Below are positions 10,993 to 23,623 of a DNA stretch of 64,000 bases, piece by piece. Position numbers and translations under genes: made by a program. This DNA comes from Halichondria panicea. Taxonomy: Eukaryota > Porifera > Demospongiae > Suberitida > Halichondriidae. Below the pieces are notes generated by a model, which worked only from the letters and a program-made list of their open reading frames with translations, did not search any database and was not told where the DNA came from. Positions within the stretch are counted from its first letter, which is position 1; every line of letters starts with the position of its first letter. Location of the stretch: the NCBI RefSeq assembly GCF_963675165.1, contig NC_087390.1:5576750-5640749 (forward strand), read 5' to 3'.

Positions 10993-13327
10993 TAGCATAA
11001 AACCACAATGTACTATTGTAGTAAATTGCATGTGGTTACTCAAATGGGAGACCATCTGCAGTGTACTGTAGTGTACTAAAAGTAGGAACCAGGCCCCTAA
11101 CACTGCATGCTTGCTTTTTACCCAAGCTCAATTGAATCAAAGAATCAAGCTTTTTATTGTATGCAAATACACCAATCAATCCTAGAGCATACAAAATTAA
11201 TACATTTTTTAGGGGACTACCCTAAGACCCCCTTGCAGGCGCACTTTATTATGTGTGCACATGCGTATCAGCTCCCCTTCTAAACTTTTTCTATGCTCTC
11301 TATAAGTGATAACTCTCTTCCTACGCCACTGCTGTCACGTACTGCTGTCAATAATCATGTTCACATTTCTCAAATTGCTAGTTATTTTTTCTGTGTGATA
11401 TGAGATAGACCAAGTACACACCTCAGCTCTGGTACACCATTCTCCATCTCACATCTGTGGAGTATTATTATAGGTCTTATTACTGCAACCATGTATACCT
11501 ATACAACTGTAGTTGTTGTGTTAGTATACACTGGCCAATTTTGATTTGATACTGCAAATTAGTAAAGAAACCACTCAAGGATAGCCTGCATGTAGTCCAT
11601 GTTTACATTGTGGGTTTCATTGTGGTTTACCCATTTGTGTGTGTGTGTGTTGCAAAAGTGTTAAAAATGCTGTAATTCCGTCTGAGAATGTATATGGGAG
11701 TGTGAATCCATCTGTGCTTTTACTACACATGAAATATGATCCAATTAAGGCCTGTGCATGGACGAGATGGCATGCGATGTTGTTAATAGCTACAAAGTGG
11801 AGGAATCACTATCATGAGTGATCCAGTGGTGTTACTTTAATTCTATCATATCTTAACAGCTAGGATTCTATCCAGTGTGGGATAGGGGGTTAGGGGGGAG
11901 CTTCTCCCCCAAACACTTTAGCTTCCCACCAGTCTGCACATCGTAAAAACAGTCCATCTTCTGTCACCAATTTTCCACTTCACCACGTCCATGCAGTGTA
12001 TAATTATACTGACTATGTACTATTGTTGATTTGTAACTGCAATGGTGATCATCACCTTAATTTTATCATCCATGGTGAAGGTTACTATAGCAGTCCTTAT
12101 AAGCAACTTTAACTTGTCACTAGTTCACAGTTAACTATAATTCACCATTCAATGTTGTGGTTTGTAGAGGTGCACGATTTGCATGCTTGTAGCTGTGCAC
12201 CGATCTTATTCTAAGAAGCTCCGAATTGCTCCTGTGCATGCATGCATGTGTATATAGTAGTCAGTAAAATTTATCCGTATCCTATGCTACAGGGCTGCAC
12301 AATGACCAGACCAAGGAGAAATGGAACAATATACTTCAATTTTCACTTAATTTGCGCACTAGTTTTTATTGTAGCTATTTTGTACAGTGTACGTCCAATA
12401 ATTAATTACAATCTTTTATTTTATTCATCAACAATTAGCAGTATCGGACAAAACTGTAAATTGACCTTTCACTGACAACTCTCACAGCCTCCTGCCCTTC
12501 AACAGGGGATTGTGAGTGTTAGCTGTAACAGCAATAGGTGTATCCTCAGGCTCTTTAGAATCATCCATAAATAGTACTTTAAGTTCGTCTGACATACAAC
12601 ACTGAAATGTGTGTGCATGTTCCTACTTACATAGTCCCCAATACACATGCATGCATGTGCGTGTTCTGGCCCAGATTAAGTGCCAGGTGTCGTGTAAATG
12701 GGGCTATTAGCCCGACACCTATCCGGGTCGAATCCAGATTTTTTCGAGTAATGGGCACACTAATTGCATTTGCAATACGAGAACACCACTAATTGCATTT
12801 GTGCAAACATTGAATTGGCTGATAGGAAGCTACTTCTATAGGAACACCCACAAACATGTATCTAACGTGCATGCATGTAGTTGACTTCTCAGAATTAGTT
12901 ACTCACAGCTAAACCGGCGGCGCCCGACTACCGTTTTGCATTGCACAAGTCACCAACATGCATGCACTACTTGTACACCTCTATACCTCTAGTTCTGAGC
13001 CACAGCCTATAGAAACACGGAGCAAGAATTGGATTGCATTGTTTCAGGCCTGTTCACATCTGAAAACTGACTGCACATGCAGCTACGTAGTTTCTAAAAA
13101 GCCTATTCTTTTGTATGATGAAATAAGTAGCTTAGACTGCTAGCATATGCTGCAACTCTGGTAGAGGATGCATCATGCACGCGTCATCCACCCACGCACA
13201 ACCGTTTTATGTTGGGGGCTGGGCCATGCATAGTTGCTCGCAACTCGCAAGTACAATAAAAGAATCTGCCACAGCAAGACTAAAGTATAATAATATTGAG
13301 ATCTCGACCTCACCTGGATTTGAAAAA
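10993..13327. other. Intergenic, repeat-rich, no gene seen
   Basis: No supportable exon. Diverged copies of one repeat (GTATATGGGAGTGTGAATCC, CATGAAATATGATCCAA) occur at 9000-9060, 10770-10820 and 11690-11740. A CTACGCCACTG string at 11322 looks like a lone end of the CAG...CTG transposon family. Short GCATGCAT runs are frequent. Confidence 0.4.
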
Positions 13328-15011
13328 ATGGCAACAGGCGGAGAGGAAGACACCCCGGATACTGCAGATGAAAATAGCTTTAGGCGGAAAGAAAGTGACA
13401 CCATTGATTTAGGCACACATGTAGATGATTCAGGCGTCGGTAGATCTATATTGATTTTACCAGACAGTAGTAATTCGATCAGCCCATCTTATTCTATGGT
13501 AACAGGTCTCTCGAAAAAGGTAGATCATCTACAGCTTGTGCCATCAGATACTCCGTCTGTTGCTTCGGAATCAGTGCGTAACAGTGATGCAGTTTTACAA
13601 AATGAAAAATGTTCAAATGATGAAGATATCAGAGCTCTGAATTTTGACGTTGAAAAGCTAAGAAAGGACTATCAACAGCTTAAAGAAGAACTAGAGAATG
13701 TTCAAGAAGCCAATTATGCTGTGATATCGACCCAAAGAGTTACTATAGAGCAATTGCAAAACAAACTTGCTGATCAAGAACGACAAAACGAAAAACTAAC
13801 GCAGCTACTTCACGAAAAAACTAAAGATGTTGATGACATTAAATCAATCTACCTTCAGATGAAAAGTTCGTTAGAAGAATGTACAATGGAGATTAAATTT
13901 CTTAAACAGAAACTGAATGCAGATGCAAGTAAATCTAGCCAAGAATCAAACTCTCTCGAGACCACAAATCACGCTGTAGAGGAAGTGGATGGCTATACTC
14001 AATGTGAAGCTGATTTTAATTCAAGTCATCTAGGAATTGGAAAGGTATACATCTATAGTTATAATAAGCATGCAATTGGTATAATGTAGTGTGATTCTTT
14101 TGTTACAGTCACTGTTTATCTGGGAAAGAGTTTGGGTAGAGGTGGGTTTGGAGAGGTACGCAAAATCAAACTTCCAAAAGGTATTTTTGCTGCTAAATTT
14201 TTTTATGAGCAGAAGATCGAAAACTATCCCAAACACTTGAAGAGAGAAATGGAAATTTTGGAAAAATGCAAACATGCATGATAATGTTGTGAAGTATGTT
14301 GATTCTTGCCAAATTCCGGGGAAATCAGAATATCCTGTATTGATCATGGAACTGATGGACACTAGCTTTGAGAAACACTATATGAATAGCGATCTTACTC
14401 TTGAATGTACAATGCGAATCTTGGAACAAGTTGCTGTAGGGTTAGATTACTTGCACACCGAATGCGATCCAGAGATAATTCATTGGGACCTTAAGGCGAG
14501 CAATGTATTACTAAGTCGTAAAGATGCTTCAAGTGCAGATATCACGGCTAAAATTGCTGATTTTGGTCTTTCTCGATATGTTCGGTTGATATCAGTGGCA
14601 CCTATGACTAGATTATTTGCCACTAAATACTACGCAGCTGAGAAACCTCCCTATGATTGTAAGGTCGACATTTTCTCATATGGTCATCTAACTCTGGTCT
14701 CGTGCACCAAGCAAATAATCGATGAGTTGCCAGACATTCGACAGGGAAGTCGAGCTTTAACTGAAATTCAGAGACGTGAAAAGCATTTAGATAAACTGCA
14801 TGCTCTAATTGTAAAGGAAGGTGATCAGTATGCTGACCTCGAAAACCTTACGAAAAAGTGCCTAGAGTGTAATGAAAAACGACCAGCTGAAATAATTAAG
14901 AGGCTATCACAGATTCTAAATCGTCAGTCGCATGATTCTTCTAGTACAAGTTTCGTAAATTGTCGTTCGATTTTGTCTGGAACTTCAAGCGATTTGTCTG
15001 ATATAAACTAA
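13328..15011 (+). pseudogene. Coiled-coil plus tyrosine-kinase-like (TKL) kinase, frameshifted
   Basis: The start ATG at 13328 has a strong context (AAAATGG); an in-frame ATG also lies at 13175. Exon 1 encodes an acidic N-terminus and a coiled coil (IRALNFDVEKLRKDYQQLKE onward) and ends at 14044|GTATAC. An in-phase 45-bp intron to TAG|14090 is the best join; the better-looking acceptor at 14108 breaks the frame. The kinase then shows a glycine loop GRGGFGEV, the lysine in AAKFF, the alpha-C glutamate in LKREMEIL, HWD in place of HRD (14481-14489), DFG, and AAE where APE is usual. At 14270-14280 CATG has become CATGCATG; the extra 4 bp creates a TGA at 14279 and moves the rest (14274-15011) to another frame. 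The catalytic Asp is kept. Either a recent pseudogene or an assembly error. Confidence 0.75.
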
Positions 15012-15565
15012 AACATGTACATGCATGTAAACTGATAAGCATCACCTACACACACTGTCCGCATGTATTAGCTTCTATTGTGACAACCTTTAGTTTGTTG
15101 GAGCCATAATTATATATAGCTGAAGTATTATTAATTGCACTCTAGTACAATTATAATTATATATAGTACTGTGTAATAATGTTACTCTGGTATAATTATA
15201 TAGTTATTACTACTTAGCTATATGATTCTCTTGTGCAAGTTTATAGCATACACTTAGCTAAAAGGCTTAATTTTGTTTGCTGTAATTTTGTTCAACCTGG
15301 AATGTAGTAGTGATGGTAGCCAGGTGGTCACAGGTGTACGTTGTTTGCATGCCGACAGCATGAATATAATTATACGTACCATGCAAGCAGCTGTCATACA
15401 GACATTCCTAGTGCATGTCTGGTATCCATGGGAACACTGACCACTATATAGTCAGATGTGCCCAAAAAGGTCACTTCTATATCATGTATATCCACTATAC
15501 CCATGCATGCATGCACACACACAAACTATATACAATCATGCGAAGCGCATGATAATGGCTATATA
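15012..15565. other. Intergenic, no gene seen
   Basis: AT-rich sequence with TATAATTATA runs. The segment at 15340-15490 (motif CAGCTGTC, TCTGGTATCCATGG) recurs in diverged form at 17365-17440. Confidence 0.4.
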
Positions 15566-16291
15566 CAGTGCCTTCAGCTTTGAGAGTAAATTTAACCACA
15601 GAGTGAGTAGTTGTACTTAAATGTATCTCAAGATTGAAACATTTCTAAGAAATTGTGCTGATACCATTGTGTAGGTGAATAAATAAGCTACAACCTTATT
15701 TGAAAATATTTCCCCAAAAGTTGTTGTAGTGGGAAATCATTTTAGGTAAAAATGGGGGTGATCGTAAAATATATGTGTAACATGAAATATCTCCGGAACT
15801 AAAGTATTGCTGGACAACTTTTTTGTATCAAAAGATAGAAAATTTATTAACAATTAATGTGCAAAAACAATTAGACCTTAGCCGACAAATTTGCTTGAGT
15901 TCCATCGCTAAGCGAAAAGGCACCTAAAATATCCCATAATTGAGTATTAATCAGTACGTGTACGTATGTAAGCTATACGTAACCATGTATATGTTAGCTA
16001 AACTATTCAGGAATGTTGTGCCAAAGTTCCATACTTTAGCCGAAAACAATTGGTCTTTTCCATCGCTAAGCAATTGTCCACTATAGAAAAATGTTGGTGT
16101 TTTATAAACCACCACATACCCACCACCTTTGGTTGCCATGAAAATATTTTTGGATATGCTTTAGATAATTTGTTCACCAACACAACGGTATCATCGTATT
16201 TTCTTAGAAATGTTCCAATCTCAAAATATTTACATTTATGTACTAACACGTACCAAATTGCGTTTATTTACTCTATAGACTAAAGGCACTG
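15566..16291. mobile_element. 726-bp foldback element, CAGTGCCTT termini, TA duplication
   Basis: Ends are CAGTGCCTTCAGCTTTGAGAG and CTCTATAGACTAAAGGCACTG, flanked by TA. Beyond the termini, about 150 bp at each end pair imperfectly (for example AGTAAATTTAA, TTCTAAGAAAT and AAAATATTTCCCC find diverged complements at 16120-16280). No transposase was seen. The TA duplication and ends suggest a Tc1/mariner-type non-autonomous element. Confidence 0.7.
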
Positions 16292-16398
16292 TATACACTA
16301 GGGAATCAACCAATTAAACCTGTGCACATTATAGATCTATTAAGATTCCATGCACAGTAAGACTGTAAAGTATTAACACAGGTAGTATACAAGTACAT

Positions 16399-16510
16399 GT
16401 AGCTCAAATGGTCCAATGCATAGGATGGCCAGCTCCCAGGTTCATGGCCGTGTCTATATGTCCTGAGGCAGAGCACTGGCGTCACCTGGTGGGGGTGGGG
16501 GAAAGAGTGC
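16399..16510 (-). pseudogene. HADH exon 7 fragment (copy 1)
   Basis: Sequence such as GGATGGCCAGCTCCCAGGTTC, TTCATGGCCGTGTCTATAT and CACCTGGTGGGGGTGGGGGA matches HADH exon 7 and the adjoining end of intron 6 at 24296-24390, with small indels. Because intron sequence is included, it arose from genomic DNA, not from an mRNA copy. No open frame survives. Confidence 0.8.
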
Positions 16511-17659
16511 ATGGGACCATGCACCCTACATGTAGTTCACTAAAAAGTCAACATTGGATACTTTACACATGCAGTATATAATTATATAATTTACCCATGC
16601 ATGTGCATTCACAATAAGGCTCTATATATATATACAACTTGTTTATATATAATTATAGCTTATCTTGCATAGTTGTTCTTAGACTATACGCTAAAGGCCC
16701 GAGATCATCTATTACAAGGGCCTTCACCATATATAAGACGGTCACATCCCGGCACTACAAAAACAAATGGCGTTAAATATTAGGACAAATCAGAAACTGA
16801 TAAGATGCCTATATATATACAGTACTTTTCCAGAACATGATTCTATATTGTTGCCTTTTGACCTCTTTACTTACATGGCATATTGCACTGTGGTCAGTTC
16901 TGCATGTATATATAATGGCATACACTCCTGATGGCATACTGGAAGTTGACCTTTCGGTAAGGCCCTTGTAATGGGCCTAGATAGGCGTTAGGCGTGGTGC
17001 ATGCAGCTCAAGCACATAGTAAAAGTATGGTAAAATACATAGGTCAGAGATTCCAGTGGGATCTTGGTTTAATAACTTAAGCCTCTGCATGATTCTCAGC
17101 AATAACACACAATGTGCATGGGCGGATAATTAGTGCATGTTCAATCAAATGCTAATTGCTTGAGCTGCACCAGTCGTATACCTCTTCTGGGTATAAATCA
17201 GTATAATTATGTGGTCAATATACCTGGATGATATTGACATTATATATCCATACAAGATGCAGACCGATTCAACCTGTAAAACACCATGCATGCATGCCAC
17301 CCACTATACGTACCCTAATATAGTTTATGTATACTGCCTGATTTTAAGCTGTGACTATAATTTATGCAAACAGCTGTCGTACTATAGTGTCTGGTATCCA
17401 TGGAAAACACTGGCCACTTCCGTCAAATGCCCAAATATGTATAAAATGAAACCATTGCATATATATACCCCAAACCATGCATAAAGTGTGGCTACTATGC
17501 ATGGGAATCACCTATCACACACATAAATCATGTTGTTTCAGAATCATGAACAGGACATAATATTATTATTACATCAACTTACTAGAAGTAAGACTGTTTA
17601 TGCAAGAAATCAAATGCGCTGTACTATTGTTCACGTAGAGGCAGTAAAAGTGCATTTAC
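16511..17659. other. Intergenic with an inverted repeat
   Basis: No gene seen. Arms TTACAAGGGCCTTCACC (near 16715) and GGTAAGGCCCTTGTAA (near 16955) form an inverted repeat of about 260 bp. The repeat shared with 3000-3090 lies at 17100-17200. Confidence 0.5.
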
Positions 17660-18190
17660 CTTCGAGGTCTAGGCCAACATAATTATAGCTAGTTCAAATG
17701 GTCCCCATGGGATGGCCATGCAGTTTCAAATTTCATAGCCGTGTCTATACCTTGAGCACTGACGTAATCATTAGGTGAATATAAACTTGTATATACCTAT
17801 ATATAGAAGTCCTTTGTCAAATCATCTACACTGGTTGAATGTACACTACCCCAGCATGACTGCAAGCAGAAGCAATTTGACTGGACGGTATACCTATATA
17901 TGCATGCATGCACATACAAAGATTATATAATTATTATAGGATACCAGCAGCATGTTGAGCAAAGATTGTGGTTGAAGTTAACTTACAATAATTACATAAT
18001 GAAACCAAAGGTATAATTATATAGCTTATCTATAATCATGGCATTCATGGGGCCTATTCAATACACATGCATGCACTATATGTTGTGCAGCTGTCTGATG
18101 CATCCCATAAATGCAACCTCTCGAAGTTATACATGCATGCAGCTATTGAAATGTCAATAATTTCGGTGCATATAACAACATTGATGCATT
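17660..18190 (-). pseudogene. Decayed fragment of the HADH locus (exon 7 plus intron 5 material)
   Basis: 17675-17775 resembles HADH exon 7 (GTTCAAATGGTCC, GGGATGGCCA, AGCCGTGTCTATA, TGAGCACTG). 18085-18190 resembles HADH intron 5 and its flank at 25535-25650 (CAGTC/TCTGATG.ATCCCATAAAT, AGCTATTGAAAT). The two pieces are in the same order and orientation as in the real gene, with the material between mostly lost. This is a second, older duplicate than 16399-16510. Confidence 0.65.
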
Positions 18191-18199
18191 TAAGAAAAG

Positions 18200-20548
18200 T
18201 TAACACTAAAAAGCAAAAACAAAAGTATGCAACTTATGTACATACTCGAGATTAATATAGCGCAACGGTCGTCAGGCTGACACATTTCCAACAGGATACA
18301 TGGTATATATATGCAGTCTGATGCAGAGCAATGCGTTCAACGCACTCAGTCGTCTCGTTACATTTTGACCTCTGAGATCAAAGGAAACAGTGTGTGAATA
18401 TCTGCCACATGGCACAGTTCAGATGGTGAACTGCCAGATATATATATCTGGCATAACGGTTAGATACTGAGCTATAAAAATAAAAATGGAGGATTGACAA
18501 AAACATGAACATTAATTTAGTGCCTCGAAAATTGGCCATATCTGGTATAATACTGTTTAACTCTTGTTGTGTTAAGGATCTTTACCCAAACTATTTTACT
18601 TGGAGAAAGGTAGCCTCGATCCCAGGCCGCACTTCCCGCTAGGGAAAAAGGCCGGTGAAGGAGGCTAGGCACCAGAGAGCCTTTGATGTCAATCCGTGTT
18701 ATGGTTGCTCAACACGCGGGAAACAATGTTTCATGAATTATGATCACTACAAGATATTCAGAGCCCCCCTAAAATGTCATTCTCACGCCCCTAATGGTGA
18801 GCATCAGTTGGAAAAGAAAAAATACATTTTTGACTTTTGTGAAGAGAGCTAGAGGTACAAAACATGCTATGAGATCTTTATGTACCTAGAATGCTTCTAA
18901 TATAGCTAAGACTGTGCAACTCATCGGTGTGCTGTGTCCCATATGGTCTCAAGTGTCAGTTGGAAGTGCAAGTTTTAGTACAAATGCAGTATAATCTAGC
19001 AGACAAGATTTTACCAACGTTAGATACACAGCCTCGATTAAACCCCGGCGTAGCGCGGATATAATTCGAGGTAACTTCCGTTTCCAATCCCTCTCCCCCA
19101 GAGGAGGTAGCCTCTACACAGGCTCTCCTTTTCTGTTCTTTATCACTATCGTTAAATAAGATAAAATACTGTATTATTCGTTCAATGAGATAAACTACGG
19201 TATTAATTGGAGGAATAAAGAAAGAAATAGACGTAGAGTTAGGAAAAAGGACCTGTATTGGGAAGTCGCGTGAGGGTAGAAGGGTGGTAGAAGGGTGAAA
19301 ATGAGCGTGGGCATACTGAGCTAGAGATGTTGGACTGCCCACGCAGAGGTCTACGACTAATAAAACTTTGCCTGCAGCAAGCTGGACATGGACTTGGAAC
19401 TGGAAGTTTGCAAGCACTAAAGCTAGCTACAGTACCTTAGGCTTAGCTAGATGATCTACTAGTCTAGATTGTGTGTTTAGATTCTATCACTATTACCTTT
19501 TCTTGTGTCCTTCTACATGCTATAGTAGAATAGCTTAGTCATCATTATCATATAGCAGGTAGCTACTGCCACCAGAGCTGGCCACGCTGGTTCTCTGATC
19601 TGACTTGCAGCACAGCTTGGTGGTTGTCTCAGTTACTCTGAATGCGTGGGAGAATACCTTACGTCATGATTGTAGGCTACATATCGCCCACGTTCATAAA
19701 AATCCTTGTGGATCACGCGATTTCCCAAACCAGGCCTTACTTTTCTTAACTGTACGCCCATTTCTTTCTTTGCTGCCTCACTATGTCTTTCTTATGTTTA
19801 TGGATGAACAGTGACAACAGCAAGAAAAAGTAAGGCCTGGGAACGAGGTTACAGAGGAGGTACGACATGTAGGAGCAATTTGGAAATTTTTGCTGAGTCA
19901 GCAAATACGTTCAGATACAGAAAACTCAGCGTTTGCAGAGTTCTATGGCTAATAAAAACAACAGGCAGCAATTGCAAGATCACGTACTTCTATGTAGCTA
20001 GCCTGTTAGTTCTCAGGTATAAGGTCACTGTATTGTATATTTGCTGACTCGACATGTAGGGCAATTACTATTACATAACAATCACGTGCTACGAATATTG
20101 TCATGTCAGCAAAATATGTGTAGCTACGTTGATGCTCAATGCAGTGACCTTATACCTGAGAACTAACAGGCTAGCTACATAGAAGTGATCTTGCAATTGC
20201 TGCCTGTTGTTTTTATTAGCCATAGGACTCTGCAAACGCTGAGTTTTCTGTATCTGAACGTATTTACTGACTCAGCAAAAATTGTCAATCTAGGCTAGGA
20301 GAAAGATTGGAACACGTCATTTGACGTCACGTTTTACTATGTTTTGTACGTTGTGTGGGCGAAACCCTTTGAAGTCTACCATAGCAGCCGGTCAGCGTAG
20401 TGTGGCCTTTGACCTGCCCACTAGGCGTTACGCCTTAGGCTGCTAAGCTAAGAACACTTATTTTCGTTTGTACTAGTAACCACAAAAACAAGATCATAAA
20501 GAAAATACCAAGTACAAAGTTGTGCTACTCTTGGAAAGTTGTCTGAAC
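18200..20548. other. Repeat-rich intergenic, element fragments, no clear gene
   Basis: A compact element with TAGCCTCGATCCCAGGCC and GGAGGCTA ends sits at 18606-18672. Fragments of the TAGCCTC family (CAGGCTCTCCTTTTCTGTTC) occur at 19090-19150, with companion ends near 19820-19860. The 153-codon minus-strand ORF at 18956-19417 overlaps these repeats and does not look like a gene. Confidence 0.45.
19886..20283. repeat. Large inverted repeat, ~145-bp arms
   Basis: Arms at 19886-20030 and 20142-20283 are near-perfect reverse complements (for example CAGGCAGCAATTGCAAGATCA against TGATCTTGCAATTGCTGCCTG, and CTAACAGGCTAGCTACATAG) around a spacer of about 110 bp. High arm identity points to a young foldback element. 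No coding sequence. Confidence 0.85.
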
Positions 20549-21406
20549 ATGAAATGTATGTGCTGTGGGCCATTGAAGGTCAGTTTTCCTTTTAAATTTT
20601 GCATATTAATCCCTCTACGAGGCTACTCAAAGCTATCTTGCCTAGCTTCTTTCATGAAATAGACTCTATGTACACTACTTTAACGTATGGTCTTTCCCCT
20701 TTCTTGTTTGCTTTAGAGAAACTCGAGATTTCCATTAAAGTTTAGTCTAAACTGTAAAGGCCGTTATGCTTTCACTTTGATCCCTCTACTCTAACACTGA
20801 TCGATTATTAGCCCTTCTGGCATTCATAGCAAGGGAGAATAGTCTTTACTGTATCGTAATGTATACTTACTTTTAATAGGAATGCTACACGGAAGAAGAT
20901 ATCAGCATTGGAAAAAAGCTGCAAGAGATAGACGGCTGGCTTGGTGTGCCAAAGATGGAAGTGCAAACAAAGTCCTCAAGTGATTCTAATATTACATTGT
21001 GTCCTTTGATAAGTCCTCTGATAATAACTTTTACCGATCATGAACCAACTACAAATGTATGTCTACATCATCATTATTTTTTTCAACCACTTTTTAATAC
21101 AATTATAATATGGAAGTTATACTGTATAGAACTTAAAGCAGTATCTCATTCTAATCCTTTTCATTATCCTGTGAATAGAGACCGTATAGCCATTCCTTTA
21201 TTGAGCTCGAAACTCTTCAGTCTTATCGTGGAAGTGTATTTTCAGTGTATTATTATTCCTGTCAGAAGTTACCAGGTCTAAACAGACTTCTCAGCATTCT
21301 GACTATTTTAGCTTGTCCTTTGATGAGAAGAAGACAAGCTTTGATTCACTGCCACAGCAGCCTCTCTTATTGGCGCCAATCTCGCGAGCAATGTATCCCT
21401 ACATAA
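20549..21406 (+). CDS. Unidentified three-exon candidate gene
   Basis: Candidate exons are 20549-20578 (MKCMCCGPLK, donor GTCAGT), 20880-21056 (ECYTEEDISIGKKLQEIDGW onward, donor GTATGT) and 21179-21406 (RPYSHSFIELETLQSYRGSV onward, stop TAA). All are in phase and would give about 144 residues. Exon 2 has protein-like composition. In exon 3 a second frame after about 21270 (HSDYFSLSFDEKKTSFDSL) looks more protein-like than the annotated one, so a frameshift or missed splice is possible. I do not recognise the family. It lies just upstream of the CARD/4-TM gene on the same strand and could be a relic. Confidence 0.3.
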
Positions 21407-21914
21407 TGATTACATCACCGTAACGCGCCTGGATTTAACCACGCCCATCGTTTCCAATCCCTTTCTCTTCCTTCATCTATGGTTAAATGATACGCCCACC
21501 ACCTGCTTCCTTTGTCAGACCTGTAAAATTGTAGTTGACACATGTCATCAGATGTCATCAGCTGTATAACGTTTATGACTGTCCACATCAGAACATTATA
21601 AGACACATATTATACGTAGATTCAACTTCGGACGTAACAAAAGCAAGTTACTCAGTCTCTACCACTTGTTTTTTTGTCCGAAGGTTTGATTCCTAACGTA
21701 CATAATACCGTGTGTAGACTAATATCGATTAATTTATCGGGAAAAAAATTGTTCTTACAAAATTCAGCCCATAATATTATTGACTTTACTGAGTCATTTC
21801 TTGCAGGGATAATGATAATGATATTTATATTATTTGTCCTTAATTGGACTGTGCTGCAGTAGAAAAGAAGTGAAGATCTCACAAAGTGCTGTGTATAACT
21901 AGATAGCTGCCAAG

Positions 21915-23506
21915 ATGTCACAGTCAACCGCATGTCAGTCCTCCCAGTACAAAGCTATTCAGAACCTCTATGCTGACTTAGTTCAAGCTATCTATCCAGA
22001 ACTGCAAATCATTATGGCCAAAGCATTCAGCAAGAATATAATTGGACAAGAACTATTGGATTTATCCAATGAATCGAGTATTACAACTAATAACAAAGCT
22101 AAAATTTTCATGTCTGCTATTGTTTCTCGAATAAATCTCGACAGTAATGCTTTCGATGTATTCCTGAGTCTGTTGAAAGAAGTGGAATCATTAGGGTACA
22201 TGATTGAACGTTTAAAACAAGAAGTGGCTAACCTTCAGCGTGGTGGTCAGTTAGCTCATAACACTTCTGTCCAGACTACTGCACAAATGCCTAAGCTTGA
22301 TGTCCATGAGGAACCGAACATCAAAACTAATGATGATAAGGATTTAACGGAAGTAAGTTGGATTTCATTTTTCAAAAAATATAATAATGTGATTCAGAAG
22401 TACTTTTGTTTTCCCTTTCCCAGGATGTGGTCAATACTAGATCTAAGCAAGAAGTCCATGACTTGCGGCAGAGAGAACAAGAGACTGCCTTAAAGAGAAG
22501 TAAGTCCAATTTTGAACAGCTGAGTTTATACAGTATATATTGTGCTTATTGTCCACTAACAATCAATATTTCCCATTGAGCACACGATAATTGTGGTTGT
22601 CAACAAAAATTAATGCACTCTTTTAATTTGTTAGTACCTTTATGAAGCAATTACTAACGAGTACAATGATTTGATCTGTTGTTTTATGTATGTACCCCTC
22701 GATCTATACAGGATTCTTCTTGTGTGGGTGTTATTACACAGGTATATAATTATAATTATGTGATGCTATAATTATTGGTGTATATACGATACGATACATT
22801 CATGCAAATATCTATAATTATCCTTTTTATTCTATAATTATAGGCTGACCATGCAATTGTACTATTTTTGTGATCATAATACTGTTAACCTATCATGCAG
22901 TACTTCTACTTACGACTGTTTTTATGAGCGTTGTCGGGGCTGTTGGAATTGGATTAGGTAAGTTGAATTTTGCCATTACGTTGATTTGTTTGTGTATATT
23001 CTTATATAGGAGCACATATGATTGTTGATGGGAATGACTGCACAGTAATGACTCAATTTAATGGACGGCTGGCTGGCAGTTTGGGTTTTCAAGGCAGCGT
23101 ATTTGTGCTAGTAATTGGAATTGCTCTCCAGTTAGGGGCCATGTTTTCAGCTCTACTGACACCTTATTATTGTTGTAGATTGTTTGGAAAGTGTCAACAT
23201 CGAGGATGGAGAGTTCCGTTATGTATTGGTGCTCCGTTGGGAATTTGTGGTTTAATCACTGCTCTCCCTACTTTAGGTTACTCTATTTTTATTGGTGTGT
23301 CTTTTTACCCACTTACACAGCAGGAGTTTGAAGTTGCTGATTGTCTTAGAATTCGTTACTACTCAATTTTTATATTCCTAGTTATCACACATGTCGTGTC
23401 CTTGTGCATTACATTTGCACTTTTTGTCAGTTGCGTTACTTTTTCTATTTACGCTTATATTAAATGCACTATCTTCGGTCCTATATATAGAATAACTCAT
23501 TTTTGA
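21915..23506 (+). CDS. CARD-like death-fold protein with four transmembrane segments
   Basis: Complete gene of four in-phase exons: 21915-22352, 22424-22499, 22901-22957 and 23010-23506 (stop TGA), with GTAAGT donors for introns 1-3. It encodes 355 residues. Residues 13-100 look like a CARD (helical, KAKIFMSAIVSR ... FDVFLSLLKEVESLGYMIERL). A short charged linker (KQEVHDLRQREQETALKR) precedes membrane spans at about 172-194, 219-241, 260-288 and 308-335; the second half has many Cys. CARDs mediate homotypic assembly in immune and apoptotic signalling. CARD joined to a four-span membrane module is unusual, so it may be a membrane-anchored adaptor (inference). Two relics of the same gene lie at 3930-4470 and 5264-6150, so it was recently duplicated. 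Confidence 0.75.
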
Positions 23507-23623
23507 GTTGATTGATTATATTCATGTGACTTGATAGTAACGTTCAATGAAAATACACACCCTATCAAGTACTGCATGTACAAACAAAGCATGATACACT
23601 TCAATATACGGTTCACTAAATTG

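Noticed and set aside
16399-17775. HADH fragments as retrocopies
   Set aside because: They include intron sequence next to exon 7, so they derive from genomic DNA.
18956-19417. 153-codon minus-strand ORF
   Set aside because: It spans fragments of the TAGCCTC transposon family and has no domain-like pattern.
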